In this document: piece after piece, positions 12,195 to 25,038 of the stretch
Layout of the letters: every line of letters begins with the position of its first letter
Numbering within the stretch: position 1 is the first letter of the stretch
Assembly (NCBI GenBank): GCA_021613535.1
Contig: CP075493.1
Span: 6,758,001 to 6,822,000, forward strand
Origin: Adineta vaga
Lineage: Eukaryota; Rotifera
Reading direction: 5' to 3'
DNA length: 64,000 nucleotides
The notes under the pieces: model-generated
What the model was told of the DNA's origin: nothing
The model's input: only the letters and a program-made list of their open reading frames with translations
Databases searched by the model: none
Translations under genes and position numbers: made by a program

Positions 12195-14983
12195 TCAACG
12201 TTGAAACAAGATAAACAATTCATAATGAGGTGTATGAGGAAATAAATCAACAGCTGTTGATGTAACTGCTTGAAATGGATCACCTTGATAAGTTTTTGAT
12301 CGTGGACGAGTCAGACTAATAAATCAGATATTTGTTGATGTTATATGATAATATCTATGTAATTGAATACATACTCGACAAAATTATGTATTGCTAATTG
12401 TGGATTGCAAGCAATATAGCCTAATACTTTGATATTCTCAGCTGAACGTAGTGTTTGAATTACTTTTCGATCTGAATATAGAACATGTTTGATTGATTTC
12501 ATGTTTGTAATGGAAAATATTCAAGAATACATACGAACACCAGCACGAGGTGGATCAAGAATAGCAACAACTCGTTGTTGATTATATTTAGTTACTAATT
12601 TATGAATAACATTTTCAATCTTATCAGCAATAAATTCAATGTTTTGAATATCTAGACGAATTTACTGAATACATTCGATCATAACAAATATGTGATCTTA
12701 CTATTTAATTGAGCATTACGTTTTGCATCTTCAACAGCATCTTTAATCATTTCGATTCCAATAACTTGTTTTACATTCTACCATATAGAGAGAAAAAAAA
12801 GATTTTCTTCGAATTTGATTATATTACAACAATCTTACATTAGCTAATGTAATACCAATTGTTCCTGTTCCACAACATATATCAAGAAGTACTGTATCCT
12901 GATCTAATTTCATTGAATCTTTAACTAACGAATAGAGTACTTCAGCACCTTGAGTATTTGCTAGAAGATAGATTATATCCTATTATTTGAATATATATGT
13001 AATTCATAGAATGTATTTACCTTGAAAGAATGCTTTTGCTGATACGTGAAATTTAAAATCAAATAGTTTTTCAACAATATACTAAAGAAGAGGAAAATGA
13101 CATTTATATAATTTCGAATAATGCTAGAGAATCGTTTGTATTTGAATATTTCTAAATCAACTGATTCTGTTTCGCGATTACATTCACGATAAATAGTTCT
13201 ATATCATCCATAAAAATCTCTCTTTACTTTTCGTACATTATTAAATTCTATGTCATCTGTAATCTTACCGAATCGCCCAATAAAATTTCACTTTGAATAG
13301 TTTCATTACCAGCTCTACAAAGAAATACAAATAAAACGTTTTTTTTCACGGATATTCTTACTTATTTTTCTCAACATTGAAAATAATATTTGTCACTTTA
13401 CAAACACTTCCTTCTCCTGTTGTAAAATAGTTAACTAATTCTTTTTTTTCTTGTTCAATTTCTTCCTAAAAAAGATAAATAATATCTCTCATGAATACTT
13501 GTTTTCTTTTACGAACGGGAGATAATTGTCCTTGACAAAATGAAATCATCATCAATATATAATTCAAACGACTTGTTCGTACTGTTAATTGTCTCCAACA
13601 ACCAAGATGAGTTTCAGACGAATACCAAGCTGATGAACGTGATCGAATGAAATCTTGAAAATGCTAAAAAAAACAATATCATTGAAATATTTTTATACAA
13701 TTGAAACGATAGTTTATACTTGAACAACAAGTTTCATTTCGTTTGAAACATTTTTACAAACACTTGGACTTCCAACTCGATCAATTCCAGAACGATATTC
13801 TCCTATTGATATAAAACAAGGCAAAGATTTCTATAGGATGATAAAATCGATTATTTACCATAACGAAAGCCAACCACTTTATCTAAATAGAAGAAAATGA
13901 GCAAGTTTTTTCAGAAAGATTTACGCGTCTACCTTCATTATTATTTCCTTTTCCACATGAAAATTCACATTTAGTTCGATAGCCATCAACAATAGGCTTA
14001 AATAAGCATCATAGATTCAACTTTATTTGAATAAAAGTATGCGGCAATACTTACCGAAGGTTTAATTCCTTCGAATGGAATGGTAATATCTTTTGAACTA
14101 AATAGAATCGTATATAGTTAGTTCATCGTAGGCTACAGATTGCTGTAAAGATAAAGAGTTTACCTTGTTTCTTTAATTTTTTGTTCGAGTCCTTTGAGAT
14201 ATTCTTGGATAATAGTTGTCTTTTTGGCTAATTGTTCTTCATAAGTTAATTTCCATAAGGGTGTAGCTGAATTTTGTATTCTAAATATTGTTCGGTATAT
14301 ATTTTCTAATCAAGAAAAATATTCTACTCACTTAACTTCATCAGGTAAATCCAAATCGTTTTCATTATCAGGTTGTCGATCACGTCTATTATCATCTAAT
14401 TAGCTAATGTACGAGATGACAATCGTTAAAATATATATTTCTTTACTTTTTTTAGGTTTATTCTGACGAAACATAATATCAATCGCTGGTTTAGCATGCT
14501 ATAAAACAGAATAAACAAAGATTATGCATAAAGAAGAGTAATTCGTTTTTCTACTAACTGTAACTTCAATTCGATTTCCTCGAAAAGTCCATCCAGTTAA
14601 TAATTTCAAAGCTTTTTCACGATCTTCTTCATTTCTATGGAATAGAAATTAGATTTCCATCATGATATATCTTTTCTTACCGGAAATTGATATAAGCATG
14701 TGTACATCCTTTTGGTACTTTGATTTTAACAAAATCAACACCGAGAAGTTTAAGTCGTTTTTTCAAATCCTAATTTGATAAATTCAAATAGAAAATATTT
14801 TGATGCGAATCAATTGATGCTTACACCAAAACCGAAATATTTCGGCAGATTATTGATTTCAAGTTTAAATCGTTCAGATGTATATTCATCTCGAGCAAGA
14901 TAACCTTTCTCTTCGGATTTAGATTCTGTCGATGATTCGATAACTTCATCAGCTATGGATGTTTCTACTTCTTCTTCAGCCAT
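12195..14983 (-). CDS. TRMT2A: tRNA (uracil-5-)-methyltransferase homolog A
   Basis: Many short exons on the minus strand. The first exon (14983-14825) encodes an acidic N-terminus running into an RRM ([15 protein letters not shown], then [22 protein letters not shown] and [14 protein letters not shown]). The C-terminal half is the TrmA/RlmD-type methyltransferase: SAM motif [19 protein letters not shown], then [19 protein letters not shown], the DPPRAG motif, and ACNP with the catalytic Cys. The end is [17 protein letters not shown]. The enzyme makes m5U54 in cytosolic tRNA. Domain order RRM then methyltransferase is that of animal TRMT2A. Middle exons between 13100 and 14450 were seen as fragments (e.g. 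KTTLFIR-like and LGR stretches) and not all borders were fixed. It is divergent from RPL7. Confidence 0.9.
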
Positions 14984-15629
14984 CTAGAAAAAAGAGATAA
15001 AGAGATCTGTCAATTTAAAATATGCGTCGATATTCGGAAAGCTAGTTGTGTACTGTGATGGATGAGAGAAAGGACAGTATTTGACTTTAAGTGTAATAGA
15101 CATTGCTTTTCTTAGCTTTACATGTTCAAGACATTGGAAATATTTTCATTTTATCATCGATTTTTAAAAGACTTTTATATAAATAGTTTACTCAGACATA
15201 TGTAGACAACCATACTGTTATAATTTTTCATAGATTTAGTAAGTTTCAAAAACTTGCAGCAGCAGCAGAAGCAGCAGCATACACCAATCTCGATGATTCA
15301 TGCTTCAGTCAATGACCACCAATCAGAAGAAGGTGGTTGTGATCCACATAGTAAAATCGTTCATAGAATTGTTCAATTGTCTTGTTTCAATGAAAATAAA
15401 ATTATCGAAATGATTTTTGCAATTTTCTAGTTTCAATTATCAAAACTTGTTTCCTATTGGTTGATTCTTCCTCGTGGAAAAATCTGGATTCAGTGAGAAA
15501 AAAAAAGAAAACAATTCCTCCATCTGAGATCCTCTTATTCTTTTAATTCATTGAGAAGCTTTTTTTTGACAATAAATTAGTTTATATGTTTTATTTCTAG
15601 ATCCATCATTTTCGAATTTACTCGACATA
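14984..15629. promoter_or_regulatory. Divergent promoter region TRMT2A/RPL7 with a CAG-type repeat
   Basis: About 650 bp between divergent genes. A short cag/gca repeat lies at 15256-15280. Just upstream of RPL7, ttatttctag ends at about 15600, 30 nt before the ATG, and may be a 5'-UTR or trans-splice acceptor. No coding exon seen. Confidence 0.45.
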
Positions 15630-16612
15630 ATGACTGATACGTATGTTCTATCTATGTCTTACTGATTTGATACTATTAATTCATTTTAGCGTCAAAAAGA
15701 TGGACACAAAATCATCACCAAAAAACGCCATTTCAAAGGTGCCTGAAGTTTTATTGAAAAAACGTAAACTTTATGCTGATCTTAAAGCAAAACGTCTTCG
15801 TTCTCAAGTTCAAGCAACAAAAGTAAAATATCTACTTTTATCAGTATCATTCATCTTATTAATCTGTTCAATTTAGAACAAGAAATTTAAACGTTTAGTC
15901 ATCTTTAAACGTGCAGAAAAATATGTTAGTGAATATCGTAAGAAAGAACGAGATTTAATTCGTCTTAAACGTTCAGCTAAAGTTCGTAATAACTACCATG
16001 TTGAAGCTGAACCAGCACTTGCTTTTGTCATGCGTATTCGTGGGTATGTAGATAATAATTTCTAGAAAAACGAGAAATCTTCAACATTTCATTTTCCTCT
16101 AGTATTCGTGGTGTTCATCCACGTGTTAAACAAGTCTTACGTCTCTTTCGTTTACGTCAAATTAACAATGGTGTTTTTGTTAAACTTAACAAAGCTACCG
16201 TTCAAATGTTACGAATTGCTGAACCTTACATTGCATGGGGTTATCCAAATTTGAAATCCGTTCGAGAACTTGTTTATAAACGTGGTTTCGGAAAAGTTAA
16301 CAAACAACGTATGCCATTATCGGATAACAGTGTCATTGAAAAATCTCTCGGTAAACAAGATATCATTTGTATGGAAGATCTTGTTCATGAAATCTTTACC
16401 GTTGGAGAAAATTTCAAAAAAGCAACAAACTTTCTTTGGCCATTTAAATTAAACAATCCAAAAGGTAATAGAATGAATTATATTTTGTCGAATAATATTT
16501 TCGTGATTTTTCAATAGGTGGCTGGCGTAAGAAAGCCAATCATTTTGCTGATGGAGGTGATTTTGGTAATCGTGAACAATATATCAATCAATTGTTACGT
16601 AAAATGGTTTAG
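15630..16612 (+). CDS. RPL7: 60S ribosomal protein uL30 (L7)
   Basis: Five exons (15630-15640, 15690-15822, 15877-16043, 16103-16464, 16518-16612) give 255 residues. Diagnostic blocks are [15 protein letters not shown], the [20 protein letters not shown] segment, [29 protein letters not shown]-type core, [20 protein letters not shown] and the C-terminus [20 protein letters not shown]. It is a large-subunit protein binding 5S/28S rRNA. The first coding exon is only 11 nt, typical of ribosomal-protein genes with an early intron. A AATAAA lies at 16689. Alternative internal ATGs in the N-terminus are possible but the first has the best splice phase. Confidence 0.97.
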
Positions 16613-16895
16613 ACGTGTTATAAATGTATTGTTTTTCACGTTCTATTCGATTTTTTAATGCTCATCTTCAACAGCATGAGAATAACGGAATAAAAAAGAA
16701 GAGAACATCATTGATCTTTATTGGAATATATTCATAGTTTAGTCAGTTATTTCTCTACTAAACTATCGAAAATAGAATGTCATCTTTCATTCATTATCGA
16801 AGAGATTTCAAGATCAATATACATCTAACTAGATTTTTATTTCTATTTGAAATACACTGATAAATGAAAAAGCTTTGCTGACAACAAGAGGACAA

Positions 16896-18105
16896 TTAAA
16901 TAATCATTGCTTTACGTAAAAGATTTTGAAAAATAGATGTTTTCGGAAGATTGCGTTGTGATTGTTTTCTAACATAAACATAATCTATCGGTTCATGAAT
17001 TGATGATATATTCATTGCACGTTCTTCTACTCGTCTAAAACGAAAAATTCATCAAATTTTTGTTTTTATCTTAATAATCTTATTGGATTTCCTACTTTTG
17101 TAAATCTTCAATATCGACAAGAATGGAATCTTGCTCCATACTTAATGAATCTCTTTCAATTAGAAGATTCACTAATTGATCATTATTTTCTAAGAATAGA
17201 TGAAGATTGATGATGTAATATTTCCTTCTAGTTCAAAACTACCTTCAATCAAACAATATAAATCATTGATAATCACTTGTAATTGACCGATATTCATCTC
17301 TTCAAGTGTTTCATTCGTCAAAGGTTTAACAATATCAACATTAATTCCCATCTGACATAACGGATAACAACAAATAACAATGTTTTAATTGAAAAGAAAA
17401 TCTACATACGAGATCATAGATTGGTGATCGTTTCTTTTCAAATGTTTCTCGTTCGAGTTCAACTTGCATTCGAGCCATTTTTGCTCCTAATATCAGAGCA
17501 AGTTTTGCGTCTTCCTATACAAAAAGAAATCGAAATTTGATCGCTAATGGATAAAGAAACATTCAAACTTTTAATTTCTGTTGTTGTATGAAAATATCGT
17601 CATTTGTATTTGTTTCAAACGATGAAGTTGCTTGATCATGTTCAATATTCAAATCTATAGTTAACGAGATCTTATTACATCTGTTGTTTGCCATTAGACG
17701 AAGAAGTGTTAAAATAGATCATGAGTTTCCTTCTCTTATCTAATGTCTTCTTTTCTTCTTAATGGATCTATCCTTTAATGTCATCTACTTTTTTCTTCAC
17801 ATCATAAATAATAATTTCTGGCAATATCCTTATTTGAAAGCGTTAAGATAGGTTTTCTCTTTCCGGATCTTTCTCATTACTTTTCCAATCGGTTGTGATC
17901 GATGTATTGTCAAGATAGTCATCATTGTCACATTCCGAATCATTGTCAATAATTTCATTTCGTGCCTGGAGAAAACAAATAAATTAATAGAAAGCAAAAA
18001 ATCCAATGATAAAAATATTCTTTATCTTTAAATTAATATATGAAATCTGATGTAACTTACTTGTAAACATGCATGCCATTTCCAACGTGTTTTTCTATAG
18101 ACCAT
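16896..18105 (-). CDS. SCHIP1: Schwannomin-interacting protein 1 homologue
   Basis: Several exons. The conserved C-terminal coiled coil is clear: QQQKLKEDAKLALILGAKMA then RMQVELERE, MNIGQLQVIINDLYCLIEG, and LVNLLIERDSLSMEQDSILV followed by DIEDLQK. These match vertebrate SCHIP1, which binds NF2/merlin and ankyrin and works at axon initial segments and in Hippo signalling. Two upstream exons (about 18105-18061 and 17967-17875) join in phase and encode a WKWHACLQ segment and an acidic Asp/Asn/Ser stretch, as in SCHIP1 before the coiled coil. A downstream ATG at 17694 is an alternative start if those exons are not used. The protein ends in a basic tail LLRKAMII. It is divergent from PGAM5. Confidence 0.82.
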
Positions 18106-19354
18106 GATCGAAACAATCGTGAAAAGATTCTACTCGGCAAGTGAGCTTATTTCGTATTTTTATCATCGATTGCAAATTCTTTTCCGGCCGAGACAACAAC
18201 GACGATGAAGAAGAAACAAAAGAAAGAAGAAACGGAGAAGATTTTCTTTCTTTTTTTTTGTTGTTTCATTGACATTCTATCATCATCATCATCATCATCA
18301 TTGTTGTTATCCGATGAAAAATTCGATTCGATGATGACAACAAATAGCGCTTTTGTCATCGGATTGTAATTAACTTTATCATGAAGATATAAAACTTCAT
18401 TTTTTCTTCTTTCTCGAACTACTGATCAGCAAAATCACATTCATATACGTACTTTTAATTCCAATCGAAAATTTTCTAAATTCCAATCAAATTGAATTTG
18501 ATTATTATAAAGATAATAAATGTATAGATCCATTCATAACAACAAAAAAAGAAGGAAATATTGAGCTAAACTTTTCTCTCAAACACTTTCATCCAAAGTG
18601 ATGAGAAGAGAAGTTGAGTTCTTAATGGAATAATCAAATAGACATTGTTCATAGAACAAAAAAGAAGAAGAAACATAATAATACATCAATTTCTCTCTCA
18701 TTTTTTTCTCTCTTCTTGAAGTATACCCAATGATTGACAAATAGTATTATTAATGAATAGATATATTCAGGTGTTAGTAATTTCTTCTTTATAAATAGAT
18801 GAGAGAATAGATTTCGGAAGTTGTCTATGACGTAATTACATTTTCACAACTTTATATCTTTATTGATTAATTTAATTCGTCTCATGCCTTTCTATCGAAT
18901 GATTTATTGACGATACGTTGTCAATGAGAATCAAGGTTTTGTTTAGTCGCAAAACACACACACACACAAAGAATATTTTCGAAGATCATTCGAATACAGT
19001 ATATCTGTTATCATAGAATGATTATCCACATGGACCTTTTTCAATTCATATTAATACGTGTAATACATACACAATTCAATGATATTTTAATAATACAATA
19101 ACTTAATATGTCTGACTAATCTTTGATGATTATTTTTTCGTATAAACTAGCGATCTCGTTCGGTCGTCTCATATGAATACAGATGGCGAATGGTTTCTTT
19201 TTTCAACCATTCTCTTCGTCTCTACATCAACGCTACCATCAATGTGCATACCAGCTGTCATACTAAATACTAGTCTATAACTATTGATTTCCTTCCGGAA
19301 TGACTTTATTATAGTAGTTTTTTCTCTCGATTCATTTTTTTTATATTTTTTGTC
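18106..19354. other. Divergent intergenic region SCHIP1/PGAM5
   Basis: About 1.25 kb, AT-rich with A/T-runs, a CAT/ATC microsatellite near 18279-18300 and a (CA)n stretch near 18955-18968. An open frame on the minus strand at 18147-18359 is low-complexity (Asp runs read from the ATC repeat) and not believed. Promoters of both flanking genes should lie here. Confidence 0.5.
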
Positions 19355-20408
19355 ATGTATACAACGTCAAAGAATAGTCTTCAACAAAAGTCATTAGTTT
19401 CACAAATGTGTGTCATCTGTTTGCATTTAACTCAACGTTTTTTAACTGTTCGTTTTTTTGTCGGACTTTTAACGGGAATTTTTTGTACAATAATTATTTA
19501 TCGTCGTCATGAACCAGTGAATAAACCACATTTTCGTCCTGATCAATCGAAATTTGAATATGAAAAAAATCGATTACCAATCGACGATTTCGATATAAAA
19601 AGTTCATCATCATCATCATGGAATAGTTCCTGGGATGGGTAAGACTTTGATGGCAAATATTCTTCCTTAATTTCACTTCTCTGTAGTTTAAAAAGAGAAA
19701 CAACATTCTCACGGCATTTATATTTAATTCGACATGGTCAATATTTTGATAATGCTCAAACATTAAGTGAAATGAAATTAACTATACTTGGTCGAGAACA
19801 ATTGAAATATACTGGTATACGTTTGAATCAAATGAATATTCAATTTAATCGTCTTATTCATTCTGGTATGGTTCGTGCATATGAAAGTGCTGGGATTATT
19901 AATGAACAATTTGATACAAAACTTCCATTAATTCAAGATACGAATTTAACTGAAGGTCTACCAGTAGCACCCGTGCCTTACGCTGGAATTTCCCAACGAG
20001 ATGTTGATGTAAGAAGAAGAACAGATATAACTTTTGTAGTGTTATTTTTATTAAAAAATATTTTTCGTAGGCGTATGGTGATAAAGCTAGAATTGATGCA
20101 GCATTTGCTACTTACTTCCATCGAGCACGTCAAGATCAAAATCGAGAAACACATGACATTCTTGTATTCCATGCTAATCTCTTACGTTATTTTATATGCA
20201 AGTAAGACTGTTTTTCTTTTTTTTCAAAAAATTCATCTTTAATCTTCGTATTTTTATTAGAATAATGCAATTTCCAACACAAGCTTGGTTACGAATGACA
20301 TTAAATCACGGTTCAATCACTCAAATAATGATTCTAAGTGATGGAAGTATCATAATGAAAAGTGTGGGTGACAGTGGTTTTATTCCAGCGAATAAAGTGA
20401 CATTTTAA
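19355..20408 (+). CDS. PGAM5: PGAM5-type mitochondrial Ser/Thr phosphatase
   Basis: Four exons (19355-19638, 19687-20008, 20071-20201, 20261-20408) give 294 residues. A membrane anchor near residues 28-50 (FLTVRFFVGLLTGIFCTIII) precedes a linker and the histidine-phosphatase fold. Key elements are LYLIRHGQY (phospho-accepting His; human PGAM5 has LIRHSQY), TILGREQLKYTGIRL, the VRAYESA arginine, EGLPVAPVP, and the second His in VFHANLLRYF; the end GDSGFIPANKVTF matches the human C-terminus. PGAM5 dephosphorylates proteins at the inner mitochondrial membrane and acts in mitophagy and cell death. All catalytic residues are present. Confidence 0.94.
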
Positions 20409-21138
20409 TATTTGAGTTCTTAATTCCTAATAGTCTGCTTTCAAATACTGTTGTTAAATATTTTTCTTCCTTATTCACAAATTAATATTGATATTCACGA
20501 GTGAATTGTTGACAAATTTAGCAAATGTGTGTTCTTTTTTCAAAATACATCTATCATGTTGATGGGTAGAAGAGGTTTGTTGTCTATTTTTCATTGTATG
20601 AAGTATATTTACACCATTGAATTTTGTAGTTGTTTTATCGTTCGAAATTCAAGTTTCTTCAGCATCTGGAATGTATGCATTTTTTATTTCCTACATAAAT
20701 CTACAAATTACGTTGATGACATCAGATTGAAACTAGAAAATGATAATTGAAGAGATCTGCTCATTATGCATACATGATACATCATATTCATTTGTTAGAT
20801 TTAATTTCTTCCTTTGTTAACAATTGACAAGGATATGAAGCACCATCCACTTTTGCTTCAAAACGTCTATTATTCGCATTAATTATTTCTCCTGCATTGC
20901 TTTGTATCTATGCTTACAACATTTTAAATGAGATCGTGTTACTTAATACTTCTATACACGAAAGTTATCGACAATGTCTTGCTGATTTACAATGAAAAAG
21001 AACGTACGATTTCTTGAAAATTTTTTTTTGTGTGTTCTTTCTTCTGCTGCAATCGACGAAGTCATCGTCAAGGTGTATTACAAACTAATGGTAACGTAAC
21101 AAATAGAAATAAAACATTACTCAATAGATTACATACAC
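20409..21138. other. Intergenic region between PGAM5 and the PLAT gene
   Basis: About 730 bp. Apart from a possible minus-strand exon at 20788-20907 (listed separately) nothing coding is supported. Confidence 0.5.
20788..20907 (-). CDS. Possible terminal exon of a small unrecognised gene
   Basis: On the minus strand an acceptor (gcatag) opens exactly 40 codons in phase 0 to a TGA. The peptide (IQSNAGEIINANNRRFEAKV, then DGASYPCQLL and TKEEIKSNK) has natural composition and hydrophobic/polar alternation, unlike random AT-rich frames. A short upstream piece encoding QDIVDNFR with a GT donor lies around 20948-20971, but the rest of the gene was not found before the PLAT gene's first exon on the other strand. 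I do not recognise the family. Confidence 0.35.
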   Translation of the reverse strand: MQSNAGEIINANNRRFEAKVDGASYPCQLLTKEEIKSNK

Positions 21139-24100
21139 ATGGATGTCAAATATATTGGCGGAGATGAACCATGGACACTTCCGTTTGGTGATCATTTTAA
21201 TTCATCAAATGAACCATATAAATCAAGTAGATAAATCATATTTGATTAAGAACATAATCATATAATGAAAATTTTTTGTTCAGATTTAATTTCATCTAGT
21301 GAATTAGAGATTATTGCACGTCGACATGGTTTTGAACCATTATATTCTGCAAGTGAAAAACAATCTCAACCGAAATTTCCTTTTACAAATGATAATCTTC
21401 AATGGATGAATACAGGAATTCTATTTACTGACAAAACTATCGAACCAAATATGAGTGGAACTCATTATACAGGTTTGTGTTTAAGAAATAGTTCTAAAGC
21501 TAAATGAAATCTTGTTTAGATTTCTCGGATAATCATGGACATACATTTTGTTATTTATGTTCCATTAATCAACATCATCATGAACATACGAAACCTCGAG
21601 ATCAATCACGAGTATAAATTCATTCAATTAAATCTTGTATTCTAATTTATTCGTTTGTTTAGAGACGAAAACTTATTCCATATAATAATCCAAAAGCACT
21701 ACGAGTTCAATCAGCATCGAAAGATCGACCTATATCTGCTTCATCAACAACAAATTCTACTTCTTATCGATTTATTGTTCGAACTGGTACAAGAGAAAAT
21801 AGTGGAACTCGAGCACAAGTATTCAAAATACCTCATGTCGTTTTGGTTCTCTCTCTAGTATTGTTGTTTACTTCTTCTAGGTATTTTTGTATATGTACGG
21901 AACAGAAAATGATTGGACTTCTATTAATTTGCGTGCACGTGCAAAACAAACATGTGATGGCTTTCCAAGTGGTTCAATACGAACATTTTGTTTGAAAGGA
22001 CCTGATATTGGTCAATTGCATCATTTGAATGTTAATGTAAATCCATTATGTTCTGAATGTTTTATTTTAATGAATCTTTCCTTAGCTTGTCGGTGCTCGT
22101 TCAGATAAAGAATGGTATCTCAATGAAATTGAAATAACGAATTTAAATACTTCAAAAACATGGTTATGTGAATTCAATTGTTGGTTACCTAAGACAGATA
22201 ATACAGAACCACAGTACCATGTAAAACCAACGAATGAACTAACATCAGATAACTTATGCGGTAAATTTTCATTGTTTTTATTTTCCTTGAATAGTCCTTG
22301 ATTTTGTTTTTTAGTTTATATTCTACAAATTCGTACTGGTGGAAAAGCATTTGCTGGAACAGATTCGACAATTCAAGTGACAGTTAAAGGATCGAAGAGT
22401 CAAACACGACAGTTGACATTGACAAGTAGTCAAGCGAATTTATTTGAACAGAATCAATTGGATACATTTGCTATTGCTGGATGGGATCTAGGAGATTTAT
22501 TAGAAATAACGTATGGAAATTAGATGTCTTTCGAAATATAATAGAAATACTATTATTTGTTTTGTTAGAGTCAAATCGGATCGAACTCAAACGGCTGCTG
22601 ATTGGGATTTAAAAGAAATGGCAATGTGGAAAATCTTACCAGATAATGATCATAAACAATTTCAAGTTTATTTTCCATTTAATACTTGGCTCGGAAAGAA
22701 AGTTAGTACATTAGAAGCAAAACGAGAAAAATATCCCATAACTGATCAACATATAAGAGGTATTTTGTTTCATTTTCATAACAGTTTTTCATATGCTATA
22801 TTACAATGGTGTTTCAGGCCCAACATGTTATCATATCATAGTCAAAACTGGAGATACGAGGGGTGCTGGTACTGATGCTAATGTTTTTATTATCATTTAT
22901 GGTGAAAGTGGACGAACTGTAATTCATCATTTAGATAATATTGGAAAAAATGATTTTGAACGAAAATCTTCATCAGAATTTACGGTAAGTGAAAAAATAG
23001 AGTCTTTGCATTGAGTATCTTTTCTAAACGATAACTTAATTGTCTATTATGTACATTTATTCTGTAGATTATGGATATTGATGTTGGTGATATTAATCGA
23101 ATTAAAATTTGGCATGATAATACTAAACCTGGAGCTGGTTGGTTTCTTGATACAGTTATAATTCGAAAAAAACATTCAACATGTCGCCCTATTTCCAACA
23201 GTTTCATTCAACGTGTGACACAGATCAGTAAAGTTTTATATCGTGAAGCCCGTGAACAAATGAAAAAGAATTATAATGTTCGATCATCTTCATTGAAAGA
23301 AAATGATCCACGTTCATCTGATCGTAAAAGTACTTCACTGAAAAGAGTCACTTTCGATAAAGACAGTATTGGCTCTCAAGATGAACGATTTGATTATGAT
23401 ACACAACGACAGAAAAATAAACAAACAAGTATCGATTCAAAACGTCACAAAGATCAATTGTCGAATGAATCAATATCGGGGCATTTCGATCATCGAGCTA
23501 CATGGATATCTTCGCATACTTTTACTAACAATAGATGGCAAATTAAATCTATTGAAGAACAAAAATCCTTTAATATAGATCAATCAGTACGTTCATCACT
23601 TTTATCGGATCGTTTAGCAATCGACAGCAAAATCAAAACATCGACTCATGATCGAGATGATGATGTCTACGAATTTACAGCAAATCGTTGGTTGGCTAAG
23701 GATGAGCATGATGGTAAACTTGAAGTCTCTCTATCACCAAAAGCAAAACAACTATCTACTGATACGAAAAATGAAAGCAAATCAACTACTGATACAACAA
23801 CCGATTTGAATAAGCACAAATTACGTCCAACATCTAGCTCATCTGTCGATATACCTAATGACGATCAAAATACTAAACGTTCATCACAGCGGTCATCGGG
23901 TGCTTTGAGTCAATTAAAAGAATCATTTCTTGATAAATATCAACGGCCATTATCACCTAGTCAAACTACGAAATCACCTCGTGATAAGACTGAACGTACC
24001 GTACCATCAGCGAGTGAAAAAGATTTACCAGCAAAATCATCAGGTCAATCCACATATGGTTCTCAATCAGCAGTAAAATCTTTGATCGATAGAACTTCAT

Positions 24101-25038
24101 CAGATTTTCGTACTCAACATTCACCATCACCGCGATTCGACCAGAGAGCGAACAGTCCAGTGTCCGGCAATCGAGATTTGCCACCTCGTACGTCGGCTGA
24201 ACCATCATCAGTATTAAAATCAGCGAACGAACGAGATTCAAGAACAAAATTATCAGGTCAATCCACATATGGTTCTCAATCAGCAGTAAAATCTTTGATC
24301 GATAGAACTTCATCAGATTTGCGGAATCAACATTCACCATCACCGCGATTCGACCAGAGAATCAGTAGTCCATTGCCCAGTAATCGAGATTTAGCACCTC
24401 GAACATCGGCTGAATCATCATTTGTACCATCAACAAACGAACGAGATTCAAGAGGAAAACTATCAGGTCAATCTACACATGGTTCCCAATCAGCAATTAA
24501 ATCTTTGATCGATAGAACTTCATCAGATTTTCGTACCCAACATTCACCATCACCCTCAAGATTCGACCAGAGAGCGAGTAGTCCAGTGCCCAGTAATCGA
24601 GATTTAGCACCTCGAACATCGGCTGAACCATCATCAGTATTAAAATCAACAAACGAACGAGATTCAAGAACAAAATTATCAGGTCAATCTACACATGGTT
24701 CTCAATCAGCAATTAAATCATTGATTGATAAAACATCATCCGATTTGCGTAACCAACACTCACCGTCACCGCGATTGGACCAGAGAATCAGTAGTCCAGT
24801 GCCTAGTATTCGAGATTTAGCACCTCGAACATCGGCTGAACCGTTATCTGTATTAAAATCATCAAACGAACGAGATTCAAGAACAAAATTATCAGGTCAA
24901 TCTACACATGGTTCGCAATCATCAGATTTGCGTAACCAGCATTCACCATCACCGCGATTCGACCAGAGAGTGAGTAGTCCAGCGCCCATTAATCGAGATT
25001 TACCACCTCATCGATCCACACGAAGTAAGATCAGTTAA
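21139..25038 (+). CDS. Three-PLAT-domain protein (LOXHD1-like) with tandem-repeat tail
   Basis: Ten phase-consistent exons (21139-21226, 21284-21472, 21520-21611, 21663-21818, 21881-22036, 22086-22260, 22315-22510, 22569-22759, 22818-22984, 23068-25038) give about 1126 residues. A unique N-terminus (about 1-157) has a HTFCYLC and HHHEH cluster. Three PLAT/LH2 beta-sandwich domains follow at roughly 158-286, 287-415 and 417-505. Each opens with Y-x-I-x-V/I-x-T-G (e.g. YHIIVKTGDTRGAGTDANVF), with a WxLxEI-type or W-F-L end strand (GAGWFLDTVII). Tandem PLAT domains are the hallmark of LOXHD1, a stereocilia protein, and of RAB6IP1/polycystin relatives; a lipid- or protein-binding role is inferred. 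The C-terminal half (exon 10) is Ser/Arg/Asp-rich and disordered, with five 71-residue repeats. No membrane segment was seen. Confidence 0.85.
24040..25026 (+). repeat. Coding tandem repeat, five units of about 213 bp
   Basis: Units begin at 24040, 24253, 24463, 24679 and 24892 (spacing 213, 210, 216, 213), all multiples of three, so the frame is kept. Each unit encodes about 71 residues starting SGQSTYGSQSAVKSLIDRTS and containing HSPSPRFDQR and RDLPPRTSAE. The fifth unit has an internal deletion of the KSLIDRT part and loses its 3' end. The repeat is rich in Ser/Pro/Arg and looks disordered. Confidence 0.9.

Noticed and set aside
18147-18359. 70-residue open frame on the minus strand
   Set aside because: Most of it is Asp and Lys runs read from an ATC repeat and poly-purine DNA, with no splice or family support.
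23966-24343. 125-residue minus-strand frame inside the PLAT gene repeats
   Set aside because: Shadow of the plus-strand coding repeat; its own sequence repeats only because the coding strand does.
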